Shown one piece after another: positions 1 through 8,251 of a DNA stretch of 64,000 nt (its first letter is position 1; each line of letters opens with the position of its first letter). A program made the position numbers and the translations under genes. Source of the stretch: Treponema sp. (GTDB lineage Bacteria > Spirochaetota > Spirochaetia > Treponematales > Treponemataceae); assembly GCA_017651065.1 (NCBI GenBank), contig JAGCDP010000055.1, positions 1 through 64,000 on the forward strand. Direction: 5' to 3'. Under the pieces are notes generated by a model that worked only from the letters and a program-made list of their open reading frames with translations, was not told the origin of the DNA and did not search any database.

Positions 1-468
1 GTGATCAACACCCATTGCAACGTCACCGTACATCTGAATAAAGCGGCGGTAAGCATCCCATGCAAAACGTTCGTTACCTGTTTTCTTAGCAAGACCAATT
101 ACAGACTTGTCGTTAAGACCGAGGTTGAGGATTGTATCCATCATACCAGGCATAGAAATTGCAGCACCAGAGCGAACTGATACAAGGAGTGGATCCTTTT
201 CGTCGCCGAGCTTCTTGCCCATTGCCTTTTCAAGCTTAGCAAGATACTTGTCAACTTCTGCAGGTAATTCCTTTGGATACTTGCGTCCGAGTTTGTAGAA
301 CTCCTGACATACATCTGTTGTGATTGTGAATCCAGGTGGAACTGGAAGACTTAAAGGTTTCTTTGCCATCTGAGCAAGGTTAGCACCTTTACCACCGAGT
401 TCGGCGCGCATTGATTCATCACCATCAGCGTCACCGTTACCAAAAAAGTAAACATACTTTGTTGCCAT
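1..468 (-). CDS. ppdK: Pyruvate, phosphate dikinase, N-terminal part (runs off the window)
   Basis: The first 156 codons of a gene that continues beyond base 1. The enzyme interconverts pyruvate, ATP and phosphate with PEP, AMP and pyrophosphate in the cytoplasm. The N-terminus reads [18 protein letters not shown], followed by the GGKGANLA motif and the [21 protein letters not shown] stretch (broken here at its family position, about residues 100-120) of the ATP-grasp nucleotide-binding domain. The start is well supported: GGAG lies 8 bases upstream, and a promoter lies at 516-544. The phosphohistidine swivelling domain and PEP domain are outside the window, so activity cannot be judged. Family assignment is firm. 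Confidence 0.95.
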   Translation of the reverse strand, partial: MATKYVYFFGNGDADGDESMRAELGGKGANLAQMAKKPLSLPVPPGFTITTDVCQEFYKLGRKYPKELPAEVDKYLAKLEKAMGKKLGDEKDPLLVSVRSGAAISMPGMMDTILNLGLNDKSVIGLAKKTGNERFAWDAYRRFIQMYGDVAMGVDH

Positions 469-515
469 TGATTTACTCCATATTAAAAAAAATTTTTTTC
501 GAGTTAAGTATTACT

Positions 516-544
516 ATATTACAGTTTTAATTTCATATGGTCAA
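516..544 (-). promoter_or_regulatory. Sigma-70-type promoter of ppdK
   Basis: On the minus strand TTGACC (544-539) and TAATAT (521-516) are separated by exactly 17 bases. Transcription would begin near 509, giving a leader of about 40 nt that contains the GGAG ribosome site of ppdK. Confidence 0.6.
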
Positions 545-561
545 TTATATAGGTAGACATC

Positions 562-687
562 TTACTTTCTGTAAGGACAAGACTCCGAGCAGGAAGAACA
601 ATCCTTCCTCTTTTGTTTTATCATTTTAAAAATTATGAGACTTACAATTGCAATTAAAATTACACCGATGATTATTGTTGCCACCAT
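562..687 (-). CDS. FeoB-associated Cys-rich membrane peptide (41 aa)
   Basis: A 41-codon reading frame with a strong ribosome site (GGAGG, 5 bases before the ATG). It has one N-terminal membrane span (VATIIIGVILIAIVSLIIF, residues 2-20), a basic segment (KMIKQKRK), then a Cys-rich tail CSSCSESC and C-terminal PYRK. This layout matches the FeoB-associated Cys-rich membrane protein family (PF12669), usually encoded beside the ferrous iron transporter FeoB. Here no feoA or feoB is near: neighbours are ppdK and a glycosidase. A role in iron handling at the inner membrane is inferred from the family only. The tail Cys residues could bind metal. Confidence 0.75.
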   Translation of the reverse strand: MVATIIIGVILIAIVSLIIFKMIKQKRKDCSSCSESCPYRK

Positions 688-736
688 GACAGCCTCCATT
701 TTTATTATATCACTTAATTCTGATTAGCCAATATCA

Positions 737-766
737 TTGCTAATTTTTAATACCTCGTGCTATACT
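737..766 (+). promoter_or_regulatory. Promoter of the GH26-like gene
   Basis: TTGCTA (737-742), an 18-base spacer and TATACT (761-766) preceded by TG (extended -10). Because the -10 box lies here, a start codon at 757 cannot be used. The first ATG (775) comes 8 bases after the -10 box. Confidence 0.6.
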
Positions 767-774
767 CAAAAGGC

Positions 775-2292
775 ATGGGAAAAATCATGAATAAGATTTT
801 AATAAAAAAAGGCAGCTGCGCCCTTGATTTAGGCGATGGCAGTGAACGCGGACTTTACGTTAATCAGGATTATATTTTACAAAAGCTTCATTCTGTTCAT
901 CGTGGCATCAGCCTTATGTACACATATTATCCTAACGACAAAGAATGGCCTGTTCGTGCCTGCAATATAAAAAGAGAAGAAGAACAAAAGTTTGCCTGGG
1001 ATTCTCCTTACGAAAATTATTTTCCTTATCGTGGCGGGCGTGAAGGTCTGCTTGATGATGAGCCTTTTAATTTTATGAATGATATCCGCCGTCATGGAAT
1101 GGATGTTGTGCTTACAATTACAATTGACCCTTCCCTTACAAAAGAAGATATGATTGAAGTTGCAAAGGATCTGCGCCCTTATGGACGAGTGCTGCTTCGA
1201 ATAAATCATGAATGTACAGGAAGCTGGTTCTGCTATACACGCCGCGCCACCTACCAGCAGATTGCAGACTTTTTTGTAATGTGCTGCGATGTCATGCACG
1301 AGTATGCACCAAATGTAAAAATGGTTTTATGTGCCGGATTGTTTGATGACGCAACAGGCAAGCTTGAAATGGAAGACATTTTTTTAGAAGCACACAAGGC
1401 GTGTGATATCTGGTCAGGGGACAATTATCTTTCACTCCACTGGGGCTGGCCGAATGATATTGCAACAAAAGGCAAAGCTTCTTTCGGCTCTTTTGATAAC
1501 GAAAAGGTTTACCAGAAATTTAAGAAATCAGTAAAGCGTTTGCAGGAAATTACAAGCCAGAAAAAACCGATGGTGCTTAGCGAAATGAATGCAGACGGTG
1601 ATGTAAACGGTCCTTATGACCAGGCAAAAAAAATGCAGGCCTTTATGGACCGCCTTGAAGCAGACCCGGAAAAATGGCTCGACGCTTTTACGCTGTACCA
1701 GTTCCGCGATGACGGACGACTTGGTCTTGAAGTAACAGACCCTAACAACAGCGACGTTGGAATTGAACAGCCTATTCTTGCAAGCTACCGGGAAAGTTTA
1801 CACAGGCCGTTCTTTTCTAAAAAATTTGAAGCTGCAGGAGACGTTGAGCTTCCTGTAAAGCTCCGCTGGTCAAATGCAGAAGACGCAGAGGGAATTGAGA
1901 TTCCTGTTATGATTGAGAAGGACCCGCACTTTGCAGAGCTATATTTTAAAGATGATTTGATTGACCAGAACCTTATGCTTGAGTTTGGCGGCTGGTGGTT
2001 TTATAAAAAGCCCGGCGTAAAATGCATAGACTTGATGAGCTGGTTTTTTGAAAATAAAATTACTGCGCCACAGGAAATGAAGCTTCGTATTTTTGCGCCT
2101 CCTGCCGATGGAAAAAATCATCCGTTTGGAAAGGACGGACTTCCTGATTTCAGTGTAAACGGAAAAGCCTTACGCGAAGTACCCGACGGAGACTGGATGA
2201 ACAATTATTACGCTGTGCTTTCTTCTGTGCCGGAAATTCGAATTGAATATGAACCTGTTGTAGGAGCTGATGATGAATACAAAATTGACTGA
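775..2292 (+). CDS. GH26-like glycoside hydrolase (cytoplasmic beta-mannanase type)
   Basis: 505 residues from the ATG at 775 (an ATG at 787 is also possible). Residues about 30-335 look like a clan GH-A (beta/alpha)8 barrel of the GH26 type: the segment LRINHECTGSWF carries the likely acid/base Glu146, and PMVLSEMNADGD carries the likely nucleophile Glu270. The C-terminal 150 residues are probably a beta-rich accessory domain that I do not recognise. There is no signal peptide, so it should act on imported oligosaccharides. The next gene, a CE2-like esterase, overlaps its end by 20 bases, suggesting joint removal of sugar and acetyl groups from mannan or a similar glycan. Family placement is good; substrate is inferred. 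Confidence 0.75.
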   Translation: MGKIMNKILIKKGSCALDLGDGSERGLYVNQDYILQKLHSVHRGISLMYTYYPNDKEWPVRACNIKREEEQKFAWDSPYENYFPYRGGREGLLDDEPFNFMNDIRRHGMDVVLTITIDPSLTKEDMIEVAKDLRPYGRVLLRINHECTGSWFCYTRRATYQQIADFFVMCCDVMHEYAPNVKMVLCAGLFDDATGKLEMEDIFLEAHKACDIWSGDNYLSLHWGWPNDIATKGKASFGSFDNEKVYQKFKKSVKRLQEITSQKKPMVLSEMNADGDVNGPYDQAKKMQAFMDRLEADPEKWLDAFTLYQFRDDGRLGLEVTDPNNSDVGIEQPILASYRESLHRPFFSKKFEAAGDVELPVKLRWSNAEDAEGIEIPVMIEKDPHFAELYFKDDLIDQNLMLEFGGWWFYKKPGVKCIDLMSWFFENKITAPQEMKLRIFAPPADGKNHPFGKDGLPDFSVNGKALREVPDGDWMNNYYAVLSSVPEIRIEYEPVVGADDEYKID

Positions 2293-3418
2293 CCTTAAAT
2301 GGTACGGAAGAAATTTTGATTATAACAAAGTACGCTATTTTAATTATTCATGCAGCGGTTTTGAATTCTGTATGACAGGTAAAAAGGCAGTTGCAACAAT
2401 TTTGAGCGACCCGGAAAAACAGAAAAAAGCAGAACGCGGTGTGATTGGCGTTTATATTACAGAAATAAAAAAACCCGGCGATTACAAGGGTACCTCCTTC
2501 TGGGAACACTTTCCTGAAGAAGAACCTATGCGCTTTGTGCTTGATGCCCCGGAAAAAGAATATGTTCTTTTTGAAAGCCCTGTTGAAAAAACAGTAGTGA
2601 TTAAAGTTCTTAAGTTGAGCGAGTGCGCGTTTGGATATGCAGGGTTGAAGAAGGTGGATCTTAAAGGGGTGCTTCGAGGGCCTCAGCAACCCCACGGGGT
2701 CCCTGAGCTTGTCGAAGGGCGCACAAAAAGTCGCGCACCCCGCATCGAATTCATTGGTGACAGCATAACATGCGGCTATGGGCTTGAAGGTATCTGGGGC
2801 AAGGACACTTTTAAAACTATACAGGAGCGCCCTGACAAGGCATATGCCTTCTTAACTGCCAAAGCCTTTGGTGCAGAGTTTCAGTTGTGCAGCTGGAGCG
2901 GTATTGGAATTACTTCTAATTATGTAGACCCCGAAACTATATTCCTTCCGGAAACAAGCTGGCTTATGCCTGCATGCTGGCCTTACACAGACAAAAAAGG
3001 TCATCTCAGACTCAAGCAGGAACCAGAGGTTTGGGACGCTTCAAAGTTTCCGCCAGACATTGTTGTAATTAATCTTGGAACAAATGATATAAGCTGGGTG
3101 CGCGGCAAAGAAGAAAGGCGCCTTGCATATGTTGCAGGACTGCGCCAGCTCATAGAAGCCGTACACCGTCGAAGTCCTAAAGCAAAAATCTGCTGCTGTC
3201 TTGGCATAATGGGTCAGGAACTTTGTGATTCAGTTAGTCAGGCCTGCAAATTGTTCAGCAAAGATTTTCCGAACGTAACAATAAAAGCCGTTAAGTTTGA
3301 CATGCAGAAAGAAGAAGACGGAATCGGCGCAGACTGGCATCCAAGCCCGGTAACACACAGAAAGGCTGCTAAGAAATTAGTGGCTGCACTTAGGGAATGG
3401 ACGTCATTGCGAGCGTAG
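2273..3418 (+). CDS. SGNH-family carbohydrate esterase (CE2-like acetyl esterase)
   Basis: 381 residues. The start at 2273 is chosen because GGAG lies six bases upstream; it overlaps the glycosidase gene. Residues 1-130 resemble the beta-sandwich that precedes the SGNH domain in CE2 esterases. The catalytic domain has GDSITCGYG with Ser164, the block III motif LGTND, and DWHP with Asp354 and His356. It likely deacetylates glycans. Two repeats have altered the protein: a TTCGA-type element encodes residues about 133-149 (reading VPELVEG) between the two domains, and a GTCATTG element supplies the last residues TSLRA and the stop. No signal peptide is seen. Confidence 0.8.
   Translation: MNTKLTDLKWYGRNFDYNKVRYFNYSCSGFEFCMTGKKAVATILSDPEKQKKAERGVIGVYITEIKKPGDYKGTSFWEHFPEEEPMRFVLDAPEKEYVLFESPVEKTVVIKVLKLSECAFGYAGLKKVDLKGVLRGPQQPHGVPELVEGRTKSRAPRIEFIGDSITCGYGLEGIWGKDTFKTIQERPDKAYAFLTAKAFGAEFQLCSWSGIGITSNYVDPETIFLPETSWLMPACWPYTDKKGHLRLKQEPEVWDASKFPPDIVVINLGTNDISWVRGKEERRLAYVAGLRQLIEAVHRRSPKAKICCCLGIMGQELCDSVSQACKLFSKDFPNVTIKAVKFDMQKEEDGIGADWHPSPVTHRKAAKKLVAALREWTSLRA
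2671..2720. repeat. TTCGA/TCGAA palindromic element inside the esterase gene
   Basis: Hairpin-forming element: TTCGAgggcCTCAG and CTGAGcttgTCGAA arms surround CCCC-ac-GGGG. It is read in frame as linker residues between the CE2 N-terminal domain and the SGNH domain. It is one of seven copies of this family in the window. Confidence 0.8.
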
Positions 3419-3490
3419 CGTGGCAATCCACGAACACAAAGGCTTTTTCATACATATGGATTGCCACGTCGCTGCGCTCCTCGCAATGAC
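3403..3490. repeat. Inverted pair of GTCATTGCGAG...GCAATCCA repeats
   Basis: One copy at 3403-3430 and an inverted copy at 3457-3490, with 26 bases between them. Together they can form a long hairpin between the convergent esterase and argA genes. The first copy encodes the C-terminus of the esterase (TSLRA-stop). The hairpin may also act as a two-way transcription terminator, though no clear U tract is visible. Confidence 0.85.
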
Positions 3491-3493
3491 GTA

Positions 3494-4774
3494 TTATTTC
3501 AATCTATAAACCTTAGACCCGCGCTCCGGCGACCAGAGCTTCTTTCGCTCATCAGGAATTGAATCAATCTTATCCTCAGCAAATCCAATCTTTTCGAACC
3601 AGTCGCTGGCTTGAGTTGTCATTATAAAAACAGATTTGGCCCCGCAAGACTTTGCTTTCTGCACAAGGCTTTCTACAAGCTTTGGACCAATTCCAATGTG
3701 GCTGTAAGCTTCATCAACTGCAACTGCTGCAATTTCAAACTGGCCGTCATCATATTTGTGAAGCGATGCACAGGCACGTACACCACCATCAAAATCATAT
3801 ACATAAAAATCTTCAAGCTTTGCGGCCACATCTGCTTCGGTACGAGGCAACAACTTTCCGGCTGCAACAAACGGGCGCATAACACCAAGAACACTTGGAA
3901 TATCTGTCTGTTCCATTGCGCGGATTTTTCCGTAGTTGTTTGTATAAATCATTGTGCCCGAACCAAGGTCGCTGAATATTTCTGTAAGCAAAACTCCGTC
4001 CAGATTTCCATCAAGTATGTGCGAACGATTTACTCCATTCAAGCAGGCAGTCTTACTGAGCGCAAGAAGATTTTTTATCTGTTCGTCATCGGCGTGGGCG
4101 GCAACATAAGAATCAAGTTCTTCTATATTCATTGCAGGAACAATTTCACCATCCTTCAAAATAGGAGCCTGATCGCCCATTACAAAAAAGAGCTTATCTG
4201 CTTTAAGTTCAACTGCAACCTGCTGTGCTAAAACTGCAGAAGAAATATTGTAAGGCTTACCTGTAGCGCTCCAGCCAATACAAGGGAAAATCGGAATAAA
4301 GCCGTCATTCAAAACTGTGTTCAACGAAGCTGTATCAAGTCTGTCAATTTCGCCGGCAGCACCATAATCAAAACCTTCAAGAACTCCCTTTGCACGGGCA
4401 CGCACCCAGTTACCGATTACGGCAGTAATATTATTTGCGGCAAGGTTTGTCATTACTGTATTTGAAACATCGAACGCAGCCATTTTAATAAGAGGCATTG
4501 CCTTGTCGTTTGTTACGCGGATATTGTTTTTATAAGTCCAGTCAATTTTTGCTCCTTCAAGAACTTCATCAATTCGGGCACGGGCACCAGGAATAATTAC
4601 AACCTTAAGGCCTGCCTCATGCAAAAGAGCAATGTCGCGGATATGTGAACTGAACAGCGCAGATGAAATTGTCTTGTCATCCAGATAAATGACAATCAAA
4701 GCGTTGTGAAATTTTTTGAGATATCTGATTACGTCACGAACGTTTTCGGCTTTTTTGTTTGATATTTGATTCAT
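3494..4774 (-). CDS. argA: Amino-acid N-acetyltransferase (N-acetylglutamate synthase)
   Basis: 426 residues from the ATG at 4774. It makes N-acetylglutamate from glutamate and acetyl-CoA, the first step of arginine synthesis. An amino-acid-kinase domain (residues about 20-275, VVIIPGARARIDEVLEG and FPCIGWSATGKPYNISSA) is followed by a GNAT domain (about 280-426, with AVAVDEAYSHIGIGPKLVESL broken here as the acetyl-CoA loop). This is the E. coli ArgA architecture. An ATG at 4783 overlaps the -10 box at 4782-4787, so 4774 is preferred and the mRNA is probably leaderless. Its promoter lies in the 3' end of the neighbouring GH18-like gene. Confidence 0.9.
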   Translation of the reverse strand: MNQISNKKAENVRDVIRYLKKFHNALIVIYLDDKTISSALFSSHIRDIALLHEAGLKVVIIPGARARIDEVLEGAKIDWTYKNNIRVTNDKAMPLIKMAAFDVSNTVMTNLAANNITAVIGNWVRARAKGVLEGFDYGAAGEIDRLDTASLNTVLNDGFIPIFPCIGWSATGKPYNISSAVLAQQVAVELKADKLFFVMGDQAPILKDGEIVPAMNIEELDSYVAAHADDEQIKNLLALSKTACLNGVNRSHILDGNLDGVLLTEIFSDLGSGTMIYTNNYGKIRAMEQTDIPSVLGVMRPFVAAGKLLPRTEADVAAKLEDFYVYDFDGGVRACASLHKYDDGQFEIAAVAVDEAYSHIGIGPKLVESLVQKAKSCGAKSVFIMTTQASDWFEKIGFAEDKIDSIPDERKKLWSPERGSKVYRLK

Positions 4775-4781
4775 AGGCACC

Positions 4782-4810
4782 ATTATATAGTTTTACTTTT
4801 TAATTTCCAA
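4782..4810 (-). promoter_or_regulatory. Strong promoter of argA
   Basis: TTGGAA (4810-4805), 17-base spacer, perfect TATAAT (4787-4782). Only seven bases separate the -10 box from the ATG at 4774, so the transcript should begin at or next to the start codon. Confidence 0.7.
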
Positions 4811-5899
4811 CCAGTTCCAGAATTCGGGGTCCTCCTGGCCTACCCGCCAGAAGCCAATTTTTTTAACGCCTGCTTCCTTGTACATTCGCAGAAGTGCTAC
4901 ATCGGAATAGGCATCATTAAAGTAGCCGGTAACATCAACCTGAGTTGTGTACTGCACCTTTGGAATATCATCCTCGTAGGTAATTTCTTCAACACCATTT
5001 GCAATCATCATTCTGTTCAGGCGCGAAAAATAATATGCTCCCTCTGTTGCCTGTGCTGCCCAGAAGCGTCCATAAAACGGAATGCCCATAATCAGCTTTT
5101 TTTCGGGAATTGCTTTGATTGCATATTCCATAACCTTGCGGCTCCATTCTACAGAAGCAACAGGCCCCGGCGCACTTGTAGACCAGTGTTCATCATAAGC
5201 CATTACAAAAACTCGATCGCTGTAGCTTGCAATATCTGAATACGGATAAATATCATCCGAAAGTCTTTTAAAACGAGCAGGCACGCAAACTGTAAACCAT
5301 TTAGCCTGACCTAACATATAACGCAGGTCTGCCAAAAAAGTAAGGAAATGTTTTCTGTCGCGGGCAGGCACAAGCTCAAAGTCAATCTGAACTCCGTCAT
5401 AAGGAGCAGCGGCCTTTACAATCTGTTTAAGCAGATTTTTACGAACACCATAATCAGGATTAATTACAAAATGAGTCAACGAACGGCTGTCGCAAACAAT
5501 TACAAGATGACAGCGTGCTTTTCCTGTTTTAAGCTTTGAACGAACAGGAACAGATGTAAGCTCTCCATAACAATTGATTTCTGCGCTAAAATAACAGACA
5601 TCAGTTATTGGCAGACTTGAATCATACTCATCTTCGCGGCCTGCACTTACATAGCCCCAGGTTTCTGCAAAGCTAACAGGCTCACCCTCTACCGGGCGCA
5701 GAGTATACAACTGAACAGGCTCTTTTACTGTAATATCTTCTTCCAGAGCTTCTTCTTCAAGTAATTCTGTTTCTTCTGCAAGCTCCGAGGTTGTTTCACT
5801 TAATTGTTCAATATCGCCTTTACCCTTTGCGGACGCCAATGTGCACAAAAAAAACATAAAAAATATGATGGCTGTCCTCTTAAAAATCTTCTTTGCCAT
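4793..5899 (-). CDS. Secreted GH18-like glycosidase
   Basis: 368 residues. It begins with a signal peptide (basic MAKKIFKR, hydrophobic core to about residue 22, cleavage near ASA-K), then an acidic Glu-rich linker (30-57). Residues about 78-365 form a GH18 barrel of the YaaH/chitinase-like type: YDGVQIDFE holds the DxxDxDxE motif with catalytic Glu175, and VFVMAYDEHW and IMGIPFYGRFW follow. It probably cleaves peptidoglycan-type or chitin-type beta-1,4 GlcNAc linkages in the periplasm. The gene stands alone, divergent from the UPF0371 gene and upstream of argA on the same strand. Confidence 0.8.
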   Translation of the reverse strand: MAKKIFKRTAIIFFMFFLCTLASAKGKGDIEQLSETTSELAEETELLEEEALEEDITVKEPVQLYTLRPVEGEPVSFAETWGYVSAGREDEYDSSLPITDVCYFSAEINCYGELTSVPVRSKLKTGKARCHLVIVCDSRSLTHFVINPDYGVRKNLLKQIVKAAAPYDGVQIDFELVPARDRKHFLTFLADLRYMLGQAKWFTVCVPARFKRLSDDIYPYSDIASYSDRVFVMAYDEHWSTSAPGPVASVEWSRKVMEYAIKAIPEKKLIMGIPFYGRFWAAQATEGAYYFSRLNRMMIANGVEEITYEDDIPKVQYTTQVDVTGYFNDAYSDVALLRMYKEAGVKKIGFWRVGQEDPEFWNWLEIKK

Positions 5900-5919
5900 A
5901 ATTTAATTATCGGTATAAG

Positions 5920-5948
5920 TTGAGGATTTTTGCATGCTATGTTATAAT
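5920..5948 (+). promoter_or_regulatory. Promoter of the UPF0371 gene
   Basis: TTGAGG (5920-5925), 17-base spacer, TATAAT (5943-5948). The ATG is at 5959, ten bases beyond the -10 box, leaving a leader of only about 3-4 nt and no room for a ribosome site. Confidence 0.65.
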
Positions 5949-5958
5949 TTAATACATC

Positions 5959-7440
5959 ATGAAAATTGGTTTTGACAACGATAAATATCTGAAAATTCAA
6001 TCGGAACACATTAAAAAACGGATTGCAAAATTTGGCGATAAACTCTATCTGGAATTTGGCGGAAAGCTGTTTGATGACTATCATGCTTCGCGCGTTCTTC
6101 CAGGATTTCAGCCCGACAGTAAACTAAAGATGCTCATGCAGCTTGCTGATGTTGCAGAAATTGTAATTGTAATCAGTGCTGTAGACATTGAAAAAAATAA
6201 AATCCGTAGTGATCTTGGCATTACTTACGATAAGGATGTTCTTCGTCTGCGTGATGAATTCCAGAACCGTGGACTTATGGTTGGAAGCGTTGTCATTACT
6301 CATTATACAGGCCAGGAAGCAGCAAAACTTTTCCGTTCAAAGCTCAAGAAAATGGGAATTAAATCATACTATCATTATACAATCCCGGGCTATCCTTCTA
6401 ACGTTGCACTTATAGACAGTGATGAAGGCTACGGAAAAAATGATTATATAGAAACTACACGCCCGCTTGTTGTAATTACAGCACCAGGACCAGGCTCAGG
6501 AAAAATGGCAACCTGTTTGAGCCAGCTTTACCACGAAAATAAACGCGGTATAAAAGCAGGATATGCTAAGTTTGAAACATTCCCTATCTGGAACCTTCCG
6601 CTTAAACATCCTGTAAATCTTGCTTACGAAGCAGCAACTGCCGACTTAAACGATGTTAACATGATTGACCCATGGCATCTGGAAGCCTACGGCAAAACAA
6701 CAGTAAATTACAATCGTGATATAGAAATTTTCCCTGTACTTGATGCAATCTTTAAAGGTATTTACGGAAAGAATCCTTACAAGTCACCAACAGATATGGG
6801 CGTTAATATGGCCGGTAACTGTATTATTGATGACGAAGTTTGCCGTGAAGCAAGCCGACAGGAAATAATCCGCCGCTACTATGTAACACTCAACCGCTAC
6901 ATGGACGGAAACGCAACAGAAGAAGAAATCAACAAGATTGAACTTTTGATGCAGCAGGAAAAGATTTCTACAGACGAACGCCGTGTTACAGTTGCCGCAA
7001 AGGAACGTGCTGCCAAATCTAAATCTATCTGCGCAGCCATTGAGCTTGCAGACGGAACAATCATTACTTCTGAAACTACAGAGCTCCTTGGTACAAGTGC
7101 GGCTCTTATTCTTAATGCAACTAAGCATCTTGCAGGTTTGGACCACAAGCTCAAGCTCATTCCAAAAGAAATGATTGAGCCAATCCAGAAAATGAAGGTA
7201 ACATACCTGAGCGGAAACAACCCTCGCCTTCACACAGACGAAGTTCTTGTTGCCCTTGCAATGCTTTCAAAAGACGACGAAAACTGCCGCCTTGCAATTG
7301 CACAGCTGCCAAACCTCCGCGGATGCCAGGTACACACAAGCGTTATGCTCAGCGAAGTTGACCGCAAGATTTTCAAGAAACTGGGTGTAGACCTCACTTG
7401 TGAACCGGTAAGCAAGAAGCAGAAGCCTCTTATTGGCTAG
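5959..7440 (+). CDS. UPF0371 / DUF1846 family protein
   Basis: 493 residues, the normal length for the family. The sequence matches DUF1846 along its length: MKIGFDNDKYLKIQSEHI at the start, HYTGQEAA, the glycine-rich APGPGSGKMATCLSQLYHE near residues 176-194 resembling a phosphate-binding loop, and NAGNC-like and LGTSAA segments later. The biochemical role of the family is not established; some structures suggest nucleotide or metal binding. The gene is transcribed alone from a promoter with almost no leader and ends just before a repeat pair. Confidence 0.85.
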   Translation: MKIGFDNDKYLKIQSEHIKKRIAKFGDKLYLEFGGKLFDDYHASRVLPGFQPDSKLKMLMQLADVAEIVIVISAVDIEKNKIRSDLGITYDKDVLRLRDEFQNRGLMVGSVVITHYTGQEAAKLFRSKLKKMGIKSYYHYTIPGYPSNVALIDSDEGYGKNDYIETTRPLVVITAPGPGSGKMATCLSQLYHENKRGIKAGYAKFETFPIWNLPLKHPVNLAYEAATADLNDVNMIDPWHLEAYGKTTVNYNRDIEIFPVLDAIFKGIYGKNPYKSPTDMGVNMAGNCIIDDEVCREASRQEIIRRYYVTLNRYMDGNATEEEINKIELLMQQEKISTDERRVTVAAKERAAKSKSICAAIELADGTIITSETTELLGTSAALILNATKHLAGLDHKLKLIPKEMIEPIQKMKVTYLSGNNPRLHTDEVLVALAMLSKDDENCRLAIAQLPNLRGCQVHTSVMLSEVDRKIFKKLGVDLTCEPVSKKQKPLIG

Positions 7441-7442
7441 GC

Positions 7443-7507
7443 TGGATTGCCACGTCGCTGCGCTCCTCGCAATGACCGTCATTGCGAGCCGAAGGCGAAG
7501 CAATCCA
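7443..7507. repeat. Head-to-head pair of GTCATTGCGAG repeats
   Basis: An inverted copy (7443-7476) is followed at once by a direct copy (7477-7507); the two GTCATTGCGAG ends abut. It starts two bases after the UPF0371 stop codon and ends one base before the -35 box of the next gene, so it insulates the two genes. Confidence 0.85.
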
Positions 7508-7508
7508 T

Positions 7509-7537
7509 TTGACATATTCGCGTGTTTTTGTCATAAT
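7509..7537 (+). promoter_or_regulatory. Promoter of the ECF S-component gene
   Basis: Consensus TTGACA (7509-7514), 17-base spacer, CATAAT (7532-7537). The spacer contains TCGCGTGT (7518-7525), the same octamer that builds the array at 48816-49166; with one copy this may be chance. The leader to the ATG at 7562 is about 18 nt, too short for a riboswitch. Confidence 0.7.
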
Positions 7538-7561
7538 CGCTTCTAATTTAAGGAGTTCTCT

Positions 7562-8167
7562 ATGGAAAAAAACGTTTCTCTTACACGTAAATTGGTTTTA
7601 ACTGCTGCACTCAGTGCACTTATTATAGTTTTGGGTATTACTAAGCTTGGTCTTATTCCACTTGGACCAGCTGCATCTATTACAATTCTTCATGTGCCTA
7701 TTATTCTGGCTGCCTGTCTTGTTGGACTTCCTTCTGCACTTTTTACAGGTGCTGTTTTTGGAATTATGTCACTTGTTCAGGCTGCAATGAGCCCAAGTGG
7801 TGTTCTTGATCCATTTTTTGTAAATCCGCTTGTTTCTGTACTCCCACGCGTGCTTGTTGGCCTTATTGCCTGGGCTTTGTGGGTTGCTTTCAATAAAATT
7901 CCAAAGTTTCCTAAAACTGTAAGCGCCGGAATTACAGCTTTCCTTTCTACAGTTTGCCATACTTTGCTCGTAATCGGCAGTCTTTACCTTTTCCAGGGCG
8001 CTGCAACACGTGAAGCAATGGGCGGAATGGGATATTTTGCTTTAATTGGAGTTCTTGCTCCACAGGCCGCTTTGGAAGCTGCCGCTGCAACAATTATCTG
8101 TGTTGCCGTATATGTAGGCCTTTTCGTATCATCTAAACGAAAATCAAAGCTTTCGTCTGAAGAATAA
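7562..8167 (+). CDS. ECF transporter S component (vitamin-type substrate-binding membrane subunit)
   Basis: 201 residues, with six predicted membrane spans (for example 11-31, 38-57, 60-79, 90-108, 119-146, 160-190). The pattern, with a short N-terminus, LGPAASITILHVPIILAA and FFVNPLVSVLPRVLVGL, is that of S components of energy-coupling-factor importers for vitamins or cofactors. It would bind the substrate and work with a shared EcfA-EcfT module, which is not in this window. AAGGAG lies 6 bases before the ATG. The vitamin cannot be told from sequence alone; no regulatory RNA is present. Confidence 0.8.
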   Translation: MEKNVSLTRKLVLTAALSALIIVLGITKLGLIPLGPAASITILHVPIILAACLVGLPSALFTGAVFGIMSLVQAAMSPSGVLDPFFVNPLVSVLPRVLVGLIAWALWVAFNKIPKFPKTVSAGITAFLSTVCHTLLVIGSLYLFQGAATREAMGGMGYFALIGVLAPQAALEAAAATIICVAVYVGLFVSSKRKSKLSSEE

Positions 8168-8168
8168 T

Positions 8169-8200
8169 CGTCATTGCGAGGAGCTACGCTCGCAATGACG
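8169..8200. repeat. Short GTCATTGCGAG hairpin repeat
   Basis: CGTCATTGCGAG and CTCGCAATGACG form a perfect 12-bp stem around an 8-base loop. It begins two bases after the ECF S-component stop codon, and could stabilise or end that transcript before trkA. Confidence 0.85.
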
Positions 8201-8251
8201 GCGTATTTCGTTAATACTTCCCTATTCCCCAAATTGTGATATAATAATCTT

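Noticed and set aside
757-774. Upstream GTG start of the GH26-like gene
   Set aside because: It overlaps the -10 box TATACT, so it would not be in the transcript.
877-1299. Minus-strand reading frame of 140 codons
   Set aside because: It is the shadow of the GH26-like gene, with no ribosome site and no family features.
7538-7561. Vitamin riboswitch before the ECF S-component gene
   Set aside because: The leader is only about 18 nt.
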